A stretch of 64,000 nt of DNA from Orobanche coerulescens. Its lineage: Eukaryota; Streptophyta; Magnoliopsida; Lamiales; Orobanchaceae. Every line of letters starts with the position of its first letter. Position 1 is the stretch's first letter. The stretch spans positions 74,430,762 to 74,494,761 of the forward strand of contig CM065805.1 of NCBI GenBank assembly GCA_033398695.1, given 5' to 3'. The position numbers and the translations under genes are program-made. The notes below the pieces were generated by a model. That model did no database searches. It had not been told where the DNA came from and was given only the letters and a program-made list of their open reading frames with translations. Below, piece by piece: positions 12,245-22,514 of this stretch.

Positions 12245-13831
12245 TGTAACACCCCAAACTAGGCGGATATTACGATCTGTGGACCCCATTTGGGACCCAC
12301 CGGGCGAATGAAAATGAATGAATTACAGTAAATGTAGTACCGAACCACATTACAACATCAATTACTCCGAGGAGTTTTATACAACACACCTGTGATAAAA
12401 TAGAATACATGAGTATTTTAACAGACGAAAAAATAAACAACACTTAATGAAAAGAGCAAGCAAACATAATCACTTCAGCCGAAAAAATAAAGTAAACACA
12501 AATGACAGAATAAATGACTGAACAGATCGGGCCCCCTACTAGTATCACTGACTCCTCGCCGTCACCATTCTCTCCCCGTGACTTAGCCTTGCCATGACTC
12601 GAAAGCAGATCCCCAACGGGGTCGATTATACGTAACAACAATACTCAAGGGTTGTTAATACACTATCATGATATATCTGAAATTATGAATTATTACACAA
12701 AACATACGCAATCAAACATGCTATATGAATCGACTAATCAGTACGGCTCAAAGGAATGGCGCCACACTACGCCCGGGATGGAAATGTGTCCGTGCACAAG
12801 CCACCAACGATCAAACACGCGTGGTCTTGTACCTAATCAGTCTCACGAGCAATCGACTCGTGTGCACAGTCCAATGTGAGGCCGCCAACCAACACACGAC
12901 TATAATGTGCCCGACATGAAAATCCTACACATACCAACCGGCACGCCAGTATGACCCGGAATGCCACAATATGACAAAAGTGACAATGAAAATGAATAAT
13001 GACTCACCAAGATTGAATGATGGTGAAATGAATGATAGCTCAATGAAATGATCGGAACCGTCGTTCCTTATGACTGAGGTGATTAATTGACAATGACGAG
13101 CTTTGATACGATTAATACAATGATGAATGAGTTATGATTATGAATGAACAACGACAAAAGGAATGAATATCCTTTTAACCGAGTAAGAATTAACTTACTC
13201 AATACCGATGATGAATGTCCGTCCACGAACAACGTCCTAAATGAAATATCGGTCGCTCGAACAACCTTGAATAACACAATTACCAATAATCCGATCATTA
13301 CGCAAATCAAAAACGATCATAAACGACTCAAACATCGACACAACGATATCCGAGTTCGAATGAATCGAAACCAACTCCAAGATGAGTATTTCAAACCATC
13401 AAAACGCTTTCAAGGATATCAATAATCCATTAGGAATCCATAACTCATGATTACAACAACATCAATCGGAAAATCCCCAATTAACGAAGTCAACCCCAAG
13501 GTTTCTTGGAATAATTCGAAAATAACAGTTAAATTCCGTTGGAATATATTTATACAAGTTTGATATTCCATAACTAACATATTCCAATGATAATCCAAGC
13601 TTACGAAGAAATCGGAAGGAAAACCCAAAATCGAAATTCTAGATCCAAGAGTTTAATACCTTTGATTCGATGTGATGAAGATGATGAAATGATGATCAAT
13701 CCGAAAGATGAGCTTGAAAATGATGATTGATGATTACACCTCGAAGAATCCTCTCCGAAACGCTCGAAATCGCCCAAAACTACCGAAGGAATGAAATGAG
13801 ATGGGAAATGACGAACTCGACTAAACTGTCA

Positions 13832-13838
13832 ATTTATA
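13832..13838 (-). promoter_or_regulatory. T1 LTR candidate TATA box
   Basis: TATAAAT on the minus strand directly follows the motif array; the same box is at 6277-6283 in the other LTR. Confidence 0.5.
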
Positions 13839-13850
13839 CTCGATCCATGT

Positions 13851-14409
13851 TAGCGTGCGCTAGCCTTGTGCATAGCGTGCGCTAACGTGTAATTTGGGTA
13901 GTCCAGTAACCCTGTCCGAACACGGTAGCGCGCGCTACATACCTATTTGTAGCGTGCGCTACGGCCATATTACTAGCGTGCGCTAATATCCATTGTTAGC
14001 GTGCGCTAGCGAATATTCGACGCCCGATCGGAGTCGAGAAAACCGTCGCCCTCGATCTAACCTCGATAGCGTGCGCTACAACAACCGATTAGCGTGCGCT
14101 ATAATATTGATTGCGTCGCTAAATATAACTCATAGCGTGCGCTATGAATTAATCGGTGCGATCCGGTAGCCACCGGACTCAACTCGATCCGTCCCTAGCG
14201 CGCTACTCCACACATATAGCGTGCGCTACTACAACCCGTTAGCGCGCGCTACTCACCACTCGTAGCGTGCGCTACAATTATTCTCACCTGCAGTCCAGTA
14301 CCTTCTGGACTGCAGCCAAGGTAGCCTTAGCGTGCGCTAAAGCTGAGCGGTAGCGTGCGCTACCTATACCCAATTAGCGTACGCTAAAAGGAGTATGTAG
14401 CGTGCACTA
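13851..14409 (-). repeat. T1 5' LTR array of TAGCGTGCGCTA motifs
   Basis: About 18 copies of the 12-bp motif lie in 560 bp, including variants TAGCGCGCGCTA (a perfect palindrome), TAGCGTACGCTA and TAGCGTGCACTA. Spacing is irregular. They occupy the U3 part just upstream of the candidate TATA box. Confidence 0.9.
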
Positions 14410-14655
14410 CCCTCAAGCACAGCTTGCAACGAAAATGACAATGATGATAAACACGGCACGAAACTCCAATCAGATTAGTGATGAATGACGATTGATACAC
14501 GATACAATTACTCTGAATGATGAATACCATGACTGAATCTGAGTGATAAATGATCAATAATGAAATTACTGAGTACCAATTACTGAATGATAAATACTGA
14601 ATGATAATTACTGAGTGATAATTACTGAATGATAATTACTGGGTATTACATTTGG

Positions 14656-16543
14656 CTCCTTCTCTCTCTCCTTCTTTCCCTTCTTCTTCTCCACATTTTT
14701 CTTTCTCTTTTTCCTCATCTTTTTCTTTTTCTTCTTCCTTTTCTTGTTCTGCTCCTCCTTCACCTCCATCATCATTGTCATCATCATTATCATCATCATC
14801 ATCCTTCTCCTTCTCTTCTCCTTCATCATCCTCATCATCTTTATCTTCTTCATCTTTTTCCTGCTCTACTTCTTCTCCTTCTTCTTCATCTCCTTCATCA
14901 GCTACTTCTTCTGTCTTCTCAATCTCCTCTGTCTCCTTTTCAACTGGTATATTTTCTTCAGATTCTTTTTCTTCTTCATCCTCTTCAACCAAATTGATAA
15001 TTTCATTGTCTCCATTAATTTCTTCAATCCTAATCTCCTTTTATACTTCCTCTTCCTCCTCCTCTCCAAAACTACCATAAAAAATACTTAACATTATAGA
15101 GTGGATAAAATGGTCCATGTTTGTCTCAAAATGTGACATGAACCAGTTATCCTGGAGGAGTAAAGCGAAATCTGACTCTTTGCAAAAATTAGTCAGAACA
15201 TCCTCAGTGGCTTGGGGATATTCCCAACCACTAGTTTCAACAAAAGTTTGAAAATTTGTAAAAGACATGGTTTTGAGAGTCTTCCACTCTTTAAAAATAT
15301 TTACGAAAGAGTGTTTTTCTGCTTGTGGCTTGACAAGCTGAAGTTGTTCAATGGAGAGATTAAAAGTATTATTTTCTAAAAGATTGAAAGTGTAATCGCC
15401 AGAATAGAGATAACAAGACCTGCTTCCTCTTCTTCGGTTATGTACACAGGAGGTGTAATAACGGGTACAATTCGAGTTTCGGTGTGCAGTGCGGCGGTGT
15501 CGGATGAACTGGTGATCGGGCGATGGGTGGTATGATGCTCAAAGCTCTCCTTGACTGACTGACTTCCTTGGCCTCTTTGGAGAGGGTTCGGGTGATGACC
15601 GCAGTTGGAAGGTCCTTCGGGGCTGGTCCCCGTCTCTTGAATCGGATGGCAATTGGTGTATCGTCGGACTCATTCCGGACTCATTGCGATTCGATCTCGG
15701 TGCGCAGTTGGTCCGAGTCTGATAAATCGTATCTTGGACAATAGCTTGAGTCTGGCAAATCCTTCAACAACTGGGCTGCTCTCCCAGTGACTCCAACCTT
15801 CTTCTTGTCATGGTCCATGTGACCTAGCCTCTTGTTTGGGTGGAAAGGGTCAATGTTTCCCTTAGCCACTCCAATTTTCTCCACCAACCAACTAAGATGC
15901 GTTCCGAACGCCAACTTAGTTTTGAATTTCTTCTCACCTTCGAGCCATTCGACCTTGTTCACCTCGCGAACAAGTTGCCTGAAAATATAATCCGCCCAAT
16001 CAACTTCCTCTTGTTGAATTAACGCACCCAACACCATGAATTTGGATGATGAAAGTTGGTCATAGCTGCCTGCCATCCCCATCACTATCTTGTTTGTGAT
16101 GTCCAAAGCAACTCGATAAATCCTTTTCAACTCATTTCTCTTCGCTGTAAACTTCAATTTCTCTGGGATGTTTTCGATTTTGATCGTCTTCCAGGTTTCG
16201 GCGGGTGATTGTTTAAGAGCTTCGACCGCCAAACCGCGATGTTTCATCCCGAATACGGAACGGATCTTCTCTCGATCTATGGTGAAAGGGATTCCGCCCG
16301 ATTTATTAATCCGTCTTTGAATCGAGAGGCATTACGATAAAATTCGACGACATCTTCCTTGAACAAGTGTTGCGGGTTGATGTCGAGAAACGGGTAGATT
16401 CCGTTCAGCTTCATCACCCGGATTAAGTTGAGCATATCGAAGTCCTCTAGATTTGCTTCCAATAGACCTTCGAAGTCGACGACCATGGAGAAGATGACTT
16501 GATCCTTCACCGCCTTCAAGTTTACGCCTCCAAAAGATGCCAT
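14656..16543 (-). pseudogene. C1 post-pol ORF, N-terminal half with acidic low-complexity region
   Basis: The start is the ATG at 16543-16541 (MASFGGVNLKAVKDQ). The first block (to about 15680) is globular, with HLFKEDVVEFYRN and later KRIYRVALDITNKIVMG; it recalls the plant transposon-associated domain of some plant retroelements (PF20167-like, from memory). Frame breaks lie near 16280-16250 and 15680-15270. A second open block (15268-15041) starts MSFTNFQTF and runs into poly-Glu; a TAA stops it, then a Glu/Asp/Lys-rich stretch (14992-14656) leads to the T1 junction. With 3593-4690 the net frame is about 2.99 kb. It lies after pol, where Sireviruses can carry an envelope-like ORF, but no membrane segment is visible. 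Confidence 0.65.
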
Positions 16544-17085
16544 TTCTGCAAAAAGGATTTTAGGATTTTTAGTGTATATTTTGCTCTGTAAATTCTAGGG
16601 TTTCTGAACGCGTAAAGAGTAAAGTGAAAGGTTTTCTTCCTTATAAAGAAGATGAAAGGACGTTTGGATTAGTTTATTATAAATTTAAACGGTGGTACGC
16701 CTTTTGATATTCTTTTGAATTTCAAATTTGAATCGGTGGCCCCATTTAAAATTTGACGGTTGATTCTGATTGGCCACCGTAGAGGTTAATTAAATAGGCG
16801 TGTGACGCGTGTATTTAAAATTGCCACTTGGCTTATAAAGGTGTATATTTTAAATGCCATTTTAGCCAAAATAATATTTATAAATGTGACAGATATTAAT
16901 TAAAAATTTAGAGATCAGTTTAGAGAACTTAGTGAGTCGATTTCGTTATTGTTATTTGTTGACCACTCTGCAACAGGTGAGTTTGACTTTTCGCCTGGTA
17001 TTCTGTACAGCTAAGTTGCTTCGTCTGGCCTTCGTCTTCTCGCCTGCATCAGTTTAGGCTGATTCTGAGGGGGTCCGTCCTTCCT
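16544..17085 (-). other. C1 spacer between pol and the post-pol ORF
   Basis: This 542-bp A/T-rich stretch has no open frame of note. On the minus strand TTTATAA-like boxes occur at 16641-16648 (about 100 bp before the post-pol ATG) and near 16831-16838. They could serve a separate transcript, but nothing else supports this. Confidence 0.4.
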
Positions 17086-18695
17086 TCAACTTGCTTCAGA
17101 ACTAGATTCCCAATCTAGTAATCCAAGGTCTCTGCTAAGCTCTAGGAATCTTTCTTCTGGCAATGGTTTAGTGAAGATGTCAGCTATTTGATAGTCTGTG
17201 CTGACTCTTTCAACTCTAACCCTTTTGTTAAGCACATGGTCTCGAATGAAATGGTGCTTAACGTCAATGTGCTTCGTCCTTGAGTGCAAAACCGGATTGT
17301 TGGTTATTGCAATAGCACTATTGTTGTCACACCAAATTGGAACTTCGTTGGCAATAATATTGTAGTCCCTTAACTGTTGTCGATCCATAGAATCAGGCAC
17401 AATGACTACTGCAACTAGGTATTCTGACTCTGTAGTGGAGATAGAGTTAGAAACCTGCTTCTTGCTAAACCAGGATATCAGTCTGGTTCCTAGGAATTGA
17501 CACGTTCCACTAGTGCTCTTCCTGTTGATTTTGCATCCGGCGAAATCCGCATCTGAGTATCCTGATAGCTCGAAGTTGTCATCCTTTGGATACCATAGTC
17601 CAACATTAATTGTAGACTTTAGGTATTTAATTATTCTCTTAGCTGCATCTGGGTGTGATTGCTTCGGCTTGGATTGGAATCTTGCACAAACTCCAACTGC
17701 ATATGATATGTCTGGCCTGCTTGCAGTGAGGTACAGAAGAGATCGGATGAGTCCTCTGTAGTGGGTTGAGTCCACTGATATGCCTGCCTCGTCTGCATCC
17801 AGGTGAGTACTTGTGCTCATTGGAATTCTTGCGGGTTTGGCTGATTCCATTCCATATCTCTTGATAAGATCCCTGGTATACTTTGCTTGGTTGATGAAAA
17901 TTCCTTTTTCCATCTGCTAAACTTGTAATCCGAGAAAGAAGTTAAGCTTTCCCATCATACTCATCTCAAATTCTCCTTGCATGAGGTTGGAGAATTTCTC
18001 GCATAATTCTGGATTGGTTGATCCGAATATGATGTCATCCACATAAATCTGAACTATTAATATGTGGCCTTCGTGCTCCACTCTGAATAGGGTCTTGTCC
18101 ACTTTTCTCTTGCAAAAACCATTTTTCTCAAGAAACACAGACAGTGTTTCATACCATGCTCTCGGTGCTTGCTTGAGTCCATACAGAGCCTTCAACAGCT
18201 TATAGACTTTGTCTCCTTTGACAAAACCTGGGGGTTGCTCTACATAGACTTATTCTTCTAGGATTCCATTCAGAAACGCACTTTTCACATCCATCTGGTA
18301 GACTTCAAAGTCCTTGAATGCAGCATATGCAAGGAATAGTCTGATGGCTTCTAATCTTGCAACAGGTGCATAAGTTTCATCAAAATCTATTCCCTCACAC
18401 TGTGCATATCCTTTTGCTACGAGTCTAGCTTTATTCCTAACAACAGCTCCATCTTCATCACTCTTGTTTTTATACACCCATTTGGTGCCAATAACTTTCT
18501 TGTGATCGTGCATGCATTAGTTCCCAAACTTTGTTTCTTTCCATCTGCTCCAATTCCTCTTGCATGGCATTAGTCCATGAATAATCTTCCAAGGCTTGTT
18601 CTGTGGTTTTGGGTTCAATTTGTGACATGAAACATGAGAACATCGCCATTCCTGCTGGTAGAGTTAACTGTCTTGTCTTGACTCCATCAGTCAAC
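17086..18695 (-). pseudogene. C1 reverse transcriptase and RNase H (two in-frame breaks)
   Basis: The RT of Ty1/copia copies element RNA into DNA and RNase H removes the RNA strand. Minus-strand blocks are 18695-18514 (TTEQALEDYSWTNAMQEEL), 18513-18250 ([37 protein letters not shown]), 18195-17917 (LYGLKQAPRAWY, YVDDIIFGST) and 17913-17086 (YSDADFAG, NRKSTSGTCQ, WCDNNSAIAI, RTKHIDVKHHFIRD, ADIFTKPL). The YVDD active site is intact. Breaks are a frame change near 18500, a stop at about 18248 and a TAG after LGLQV at about 17914. The rest is open to the stop at 17086. It is close to intact but not translatable as one protein. Confidence 0.88.
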
Positions 18696-20000
18696 TTTCC
18701 GATGATTTGCTGAATTGGATGATCCTTGAGCCATTTGGGGATCTCGTCCTCTTCTGGGTTTGTTCCCCCTGTTGGATTGCTCTGGTGGTTATCTGCATCT
18801 GCTGGATTCTGGTCTGCAACTGGATCATCTACCGCCTTGTCATCTGCAGCTTGGTTCTGAACTGCAGATGAGTCTTTGTCTGCTCATTTGGGTCTTCTTC
18901 ATGACAATGGATCGAGATAGGTTTGGTGATCTGTCTAATCTGCAGCTTGGGTCTCCATCACCGCGGTTGGGTCATCAGTGATCTGCAGTGAGTCCACCAT
19001 TCAGTGTCATGTATAATGACTTCTTCAAGGGTTGCTGATTTGAGCTTGTTCTCAATTTGCTCAAGTTGTTTCCTGTACTCAACGGTAGATTCATCAAAAA
19101 CAACATGGGGTGTTTCCTCCACAACTAAGGTTCTTTTGTTAAAAACTCTATATGCCTTGCTTCTTTGGGAATATCCCATAAATAGACCATCATCGCTTTT
19201 AGCATCAAAGGCATTTAGCTGTGTTTTACCGTTGTTGTGGATGAAACACTTACAACCAAAAACATGAAAGTAAGCAACAGTAGGAATTCTATTATTCCAA
19301 ACCTCATAGGGAGTTTTGCCATGTCTCCCTACTATCATACTCCTGTTTTGGGTGTGACAGTGTGTTGATGACTTGTTCAGAACCTTTTGGGTAGGTCCGC
19401 TTCGCAATCATGGACCTTGCCGCTTCCTTCAGGTTACGTTCCTTCTTTCGGCAACACCATTCTGTTTGGGCGTCACAGGCTGCGCAGAGCTCATCTTGGA
19501 TCCCATTCGATCACGAAATCGATTATCGCCTTGTTGAGAAACTCTCCTCCTCTATCGATCGATCTTGATTATGGAGAGGGATTTCTCATCTGGATCCTCC
19601 TCAGGCTCGGGTAACTTGGTCGTGGTTTCACTTTTCTTGAATAGAAAAATGATCCAAGTGTACCTTGAATAATCATCTACAATCACAAGAGCATGCTTTA
19701 CGCGCTCAAAGTCCTTGGCTTGATAGGACCAAATAGATCCATGTGGAGTAGATCTAAGATCCTTGTTGTGAGCGTTGTAGGCGAATCGGCTTGAACGATG
19801 CCTTGGTCTCTTTCCCTTCGACATGCATCACAGAGTGCTTCCTTCTTGAATGCTTCATTTGGAAGTCCTCGACCAGCTTCCGAGAGCTAATCTTGTTGAT
19901 GGCTTTGAAGTTCAGTGACATAGTCTTTTGTGCCACACCATCCATTCTCGGCTACAGTCTTGGATAGAAAACAGAGTTAGGTGTTCTGTGTTCCAATCAA
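18696..20000 (-). pseudogene. C1 integrase (heavily frameshifted)
   Basis: Integrase inserts the DNA copy into the genome. Minus-strand pieces are recognisable: the pre-integrase end (19945-19800, KALCDACRR-like region in shifted frames), the core (19760-19600, HALVIVDDYSRYTWIIFLFKK) and the C-terminal part (19407-18958, GKTPYEVWNNRIPTVAYFHVFGCKCF, DGLFMGYSQRSKAYRVFN). Frames change several times between 19380 and 19960. A Ser/Asp/Gln-rich linker (18958-18700) joins it to RT in broken form. The damage lies in a stretch poor in CTG/CAG, so part of it may be sequence error. Confidence 0.75.
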
Positions 20001-20621
20001 TCATGTATACATCTCTTCTTCTAAACCTTGTAGCTTTATTTCTCCAGATAAGATGTCTATCACCATACACTTCAAGATGGTGAAGACTACTAGATTCTTC
20101 TCGTCGCAGAACTGGCTTATGCTCAGGAGGTTGTACTTGAGCCCTTTGACATAATGAACTTTGGATATTACAATGTTTCCTCGGTGCAGCTCTCCAAAGC
20201 CTTTTGTCTGTCCTCTAGAGCTATCTCCAAAGGTTACATCGGGACCTCTTTCTTTGATATATTTGGTCAGCATCTTCTTGTTCCCGGTCATATGCCTCGA
20301 GCATCCAGAGTCTACAAACCATTCTTCACCTCCAAAATTTGAGCTTGAGGAGATGTGGTTGTAGTCCTTCCATCTTTTCTGCAATTAAACAAGCAGAGAT
20401 TTAGGTACCCAAATTTGTGTGGGTCCTTTGGGGTTAGTTGGTTTTCTGGAGAATTGATTTCTCCTTGGATTATAGGAATTATTATTATAACCCTTATAAG
20501 GTGCTTGTGGTCGAGGTCTAAATCTCCTGGTTGGATTGTATACCGGATATTCCTCAAAATAGTGTGGGCCATTTCTAAATCTAGGCTGAGACCATTTATT
20601 AAACCTTTGTGGTCTCCACAC
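20001..20621 (-). pseudogene. C1 protease region and start of pol (one in-frame stop)
   Basis: The first part (20621-20385) is an Arg/Asn/Pro-rich segment ending GPTQIWVPKSLLV, like the Sirevirus lead-in to the protease. A TAA follows, then the same frame continues from about 20384 with the aspartic protease WFVDSGCSRHMTG (DSG active site, near 20310) and the pre-integrase start VKGLKYNLLSISQFCD. The frame ends at 20001. A single TAA separates the two parts; it could be a mutation or a Gag-Pol readthrough point, and the sequence does not decide. Confidence 0.75.
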
Positions 20622-20768
20622 TTGTTCATTTTGGTAATTAGGAAAACCTTGAGGTTTCCATCTGCCCCTCCCATTATGAAATCTATTTTTGGGGAGTTGT
20701 TGGTAATAGTGGGCATGTTGTGCAGTCTTGCTTTTGCACAGGCCTTTGCCTAGTCGCTGTCTAGGTGG

Positions 20769-22436
20769 TCATGCAGTGTAACATTGCGGCTGACGTTTGA
20801 CTAATTTGTTGTTACTGCTTTTGAAAATCGGTTTATACAGGCTCGTGATCGAGACCATTGTTTCTCCCTTGATAAACTTGGTTTCAGAACTAGAGGGAGT
20901 GTGAGAATCATATCCAAGGCCTGATTTGGTATATAATGACCTTTTATAGGTACACAATTTGCCCAGAGTTGAAGACGCCTTCAGGGAGGTTAGTTCCTGC
21001 GCCTGAGTTTTATTTATCTGTGCCAGCTTAGTAAACTCAGCTTTGGCATGAGCAAGTGCAGCTGATTTTTCTTTAAGTAAAATATTTAGCCGGTCTATCT
21101 CAGCTGTAGTGACACTCGCTTGGTTTTTGAAGTCAGCTGTAGATGTCTCAACCTTATTAAAATCTAGGCTGAGTTTTTCGAAATCATTTTTCAGCTGCCT
21201 ATTCTCATCTTGCAGCTGAGTCTTCTCTGCTGATACAGCCTGGTGTGCAGATTTAAGTGTTTCAAAATCTTTGAATAACTGATTTACCGATTCATGTAAA
21301 TCCATATCTTGCGACATAGCTGAGCTATTATTTGAACCGGTAGGTTTAGAGGTTACCTCTTCATCAGCTAAGTTTGCCATCAGGCAATCATACTCCTCGT
21401 CTTCATCATAAAAGAAACCGCCGCTTGATTCGACATGCTCCTGGTCTTCTCCGATGAGAGCTTTTCTTCTGTCTTCCTTTCTGCCCGCCTCCTTCTTGGT
21501 TTCGTCCTTCTTGAGCTCGGGACAATCCATTTGGATGTGTCCTATTTTGTGACAGTTGTAGCATTCAACTTTCCAGCTTCCAGCCTTCTGGTTCCTTATT
21601 GGGTTCTCCTTGTAGTTCTTCTTATACTTGGAGTAGTTCTTTCTGAAGTTGCTGAACCTTTGCATTATGAAGGCCATTTGTTCCTCAAAATCTAGTGGAT
21701 TTGGAAGTTTCACATCAGATAAGCTCTTAGCAGGGGACTCGGCTGCAAATGCGATTCCCTTCTCTGCAGGCTCAGTTGAGGATGAGCTTGGAAGCTCGAA
21801 CTCATAAGCCTTTAGATCAGAGAATAGCTCCTGAATTTTTATCTTATTCAGGTCTTTGGACTCTCTCATAGCTACAGCCTTCATGCTCCATTCGGGATTT
21901 AGAGATCTGAGGACTTTTAGTGCCATTTCCCTGTTGCCATAAGTTTTGCCCAGGGAGTTGATTTCATTGATAATTTCAGTGAACCTTGTGTCCACTTGGT
22001 CTATAGATTCACCATTCTTCATTTTAAAGTTGTCAAACTTTTGGATAGCTATTGACAACTTGTTCTCCTTGATCAGCTCCGTTCCTTCACACATTAGAGC
22101 TAATGTGTCCCAAATCTCTTTGGCATTCTTACAATTTTTGATCTTGACCATTGTGGATTTGTCAAGAGTTTGGTATAGCACATCTCTGGCCCTGTTGTCA
22201 AGATTGTCCAGCTTTCTCTCTTCGGGAGTCAGCTCCGTTCTCTTCTTGGGAATCTTTTCTGGCCTCCCAGCTGCGATCTCCTCGGCTGTGTTGTCCTTCT
22301 CAAAAATGAATGGACCGTCTTCAATGATGCACCACATGTCGTCATGAATTGAAGATAAATGTGCCTGCATTCTTATCTTCCATAGATCATACTCGTCAAC
22401 TGAAAAGACAGGGAGTCTAGAGTGCATGTGTTCCAT
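20769..22436 (-). CDS. C1 Gag polyprotein (intact frame, 555 codons)
   Basis: The start is the ATG at 22436 (MEHMHSRLPVFSVDEYDLWK), 78 bp inside the 5' LTR. Gag forms the virus-like particle. Residues about 1-215 are the copia Gag capsid-type region (WKIRMQAHL, AKEIWDTL, ESIDQVDTRFTEIINEI). Residues 292-305 are a CX2CX4HX4C zinc knuckle (CYNCHKIGHIQMDC). Residues about 385-490 form a strong coiled coil. Sirevirus Gag proteins are known to bind dynein light chain 8 through a TQT-type motif; here I see only KTQ variants (EKTQL, NKTQA). The Gag frame is open, unlike pol. Confidence 0.9.
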   Translation of the reverse strand: MEHMHSRLPVFSVDEYDLWKIRMQAHLSSIHDDMWCIIEDGPFIFEKDNTAEEIAAGRPEKIPKKRTELTPEERKLDNLDNRARDVLYQTLDKSTMVKIKNCKNAKEIWDTLALMCEGTELIKENKLSIAIQKFDNFKMKNGESIDQVDTRFTEIINEINSLGKTYGNREMALKVLRSLNPEWSMKAVAMRESKDLNKIKIQELFSDLKAYEFELPSSSSTEPAEKGIAFAAESPAKSLSDVKLPNPLDFEEQMAFIMQRFSNFRKNYSKYKKNYKENPIRNQKAGSWKVECYNCHKIGHIQMDCPELKKDETKKEAGRKEDRRKALIGEDQEHVESSGGFFYDEDEEYDCLMANLADEEVTSKPTGSNNSSAMSQDMDLHESVNQLFKDFETLKSAHQAVSAEKTQLQDENRQLKNDFEKLSLDFNKVETSTADFKNQASVTTAEIDRLNILLKEKSAALAHAKAEFTKLAQINKTQAQELTSLKASSTLGKLCTYKRSLYTKSGLGYDSHTPSSSETKFIKGETMVSITSLYKPIFKSSNNKLVKRQPQCYTA

Positions 22437-22500
22437 TATAACGTGAGAGATAAGATATATATCTAGTATAGATCTGGTTCGAGAAAAAAATGAACCAACC

Positions 22501-22512
22501 TCTCCGATACCA
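22501..22512 (-). other. C1 primer-binding site
   Basis: The minus strand reads TGGTATCGGAGA, two bases inside the 5' LTR. It is an initiator-Met tRNA-type site with one or two changes. Confidence 0.8.
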
Positions 22513-22514
22513 CT

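Larger units (their letters stand above)
4696..14650 (-). mobile_element. T1: complete Ty3/gypsy element, Tekay/Del-like chromovirus, decayed
   Basis: Paired 2.4-kb LTRs (4696-7081 and 12245-14650), TG...CA ends and a TTTGG duplication (4691-4695, 14651-14655) define the element. It inserted into the post-pol ORF of C1. The internal region (7082-12244) reads on the minus strand as gag, protease, RT, RNase H, integrase and chromodomain. The order, RT block ([20 protein letters not shown]) and integrase are those of Tekay/Del chromoviruses. All genes are frameshifted. Compared with T2, of the same family, many differences lie where T2 has CTG or CAG. Confidence 0.93.
12245..14650 (-). repeat. 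T1 5' LTR
   Basis: This 2,406-bp LTR starts TGTAACACCCC and ends TGGGTATTACA (plus strand). It carries the motif array at 13851-14409 and TATAAAT at 13832-13838 (minus strand). Confidence 0.95.

Noticed and set aside
13851..14409. CRISPR-like array
   Set aside because: The repeat is 12 bp with variable spacing inside a plant LTR and occurs in both LTRs; no cas genes and the wrong kind of organism.
14629..15091. Leu-, Ser- and His-rich plus-strand frames up to 142 codons
   Set aside because: They are antisense shadows of the acidic repeat region of the C1 post-pol ORF and have simple-repeat composition.
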